Both the position numbers and the translations under genes were made by a program. From Pseudomonas sp. RIT-PI-q (lineage in GTDB: Bacteria > Pseudomonadota > Gammaproteobacteria > Pseudomonadales > Pseudomonadaceae), in contig NZ_LHPC01000023.1 of NCBI RefSeq assembly GCF_001297125.1, positions 52,793 to 116,792 of the forward strand: a stretch of 64,000 nucleotides of DNA, written 5' to 3'. Positions 63,959-64,000 of the stretch are shown in pieces (position 1 is the stretch's first letter; every line of letters begins with the position of its first letter). The notes under the pieces are model-generated. The model was not told where the DNA came from, did not search any database, and saw nothing but the letters and a program-made list of their open reading frames with translations.

Positions 63959-64000
63959 AGGGGGCGTGTCGGCGCTGGCTCGCCTGGCCGGGGACGTCAC

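Noticed and set aside
1..64000. CRISPR arrays, tRNA or rRNA genes and insertion sequences
   Set aside because: No regularly spaced short direct repeats, cloverleaf-like sequences or transposase frames were recognised.

Overview
The window looks like chromosome from a Pseudomonas of the fluorescens group. The evidence is the gene families themselves: an uninterrupted kdpFABC-kdpDE operon preceded by a tiny extra membrane peptide, REP-type palindromes, a DUF6124 gene with its long leader, and cytosine-permease, HIT and LysR genes of pseudomonad type. Codon use is GC-rich throughout. No tRNA, rRNA, CRISPR array, insertion sequence or prophage gene was recognised. Species cannot be fixed from the sequence alone.

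Layout. 1-963: tail of an RND/MMPL exporter, then a repeat-filled spacer holding palindromic elements and a scrambled copy of the ends of both flanking genes. 964-9003 (minus): high-affinity potassium uptake, kdpF-A-B-C with sensor kinase kdpD and regulator kdpE, all overlapping or tightly spaced. 9507-13756: a four-gene catabolic operon (APC permease, SDR, epimerase, polysaccharide deacetylase/allantoinase-like hydrolase) of unknown substrate. 13996-18156: small housekeeping and stress genes, including a divergent TetR/SDR-hydrolase pair with two visible operators. 18544-21239: an orphan Tde1-like (Ntox15) DNase effector followed by two Tdi1-like immunity genes. 21374-23212: cupin and NCS1 permease.

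23426-35859 is the most interesting block: a chaperone-usher fimbrial operon (subunit, chaperone, usher, two-domain tip protein) followed by an EAL phosphodiesterase-type protein, a LuxR-type response regulator and two tandem BvgS/RocS-like hybrid sensor kinases. The arrangement resembles the Roc (Sad) and Pvr/Rcs systems that control cup fimbriae in P. aeruginosa. The first of the two kinases has lost all three phosphotransfer residues (His to Tyr, Asp to Asn, Hpt His to Ile), while the second keeps all of them. The EAL protein carries a receiver-like N-terminus without an obvious phosphoacceptor. This suggests a sensor pair of one active kinase and one pseudokinase.

35926-38670: small secreted proteins, an orphan fimbrial-like subunit, a lipoprotein and PsiE. 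38919-47674: LysR regulator, glyoxalase-fold protein and S-formylglutathione hydrolase, then a phytanoyl-CoA-dioxygenase-like gene, a basic-amino-acid-type ABC importer bracketed by two paralogous binding proteins, and an M20 amidohydrolase. 47956-52621: lytic transglycosylase, Lys-rich peptide, PAS histidine kinase overlapping an RsbQ-like hydrolase, and a secreted nuclease. 52844-61706: an aromatic-ring degradation cluster (MhpA-like hydroxylase, extradiol dioxygenase, FAH-type hydrolase, acyl-CoA ligase, FadL porin) with two TetR genes and two different palindromic operator types. 61787-64000: a P-loop kinase, truncated remnants of a DUF4239-like gene and a histidine kinase, a DUF6124 gene and another REP pair.

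Two places (12686-12740 and 58723-58732) contain runs of G inside conserved genes. They look like base-calling artefacts rather than biology.
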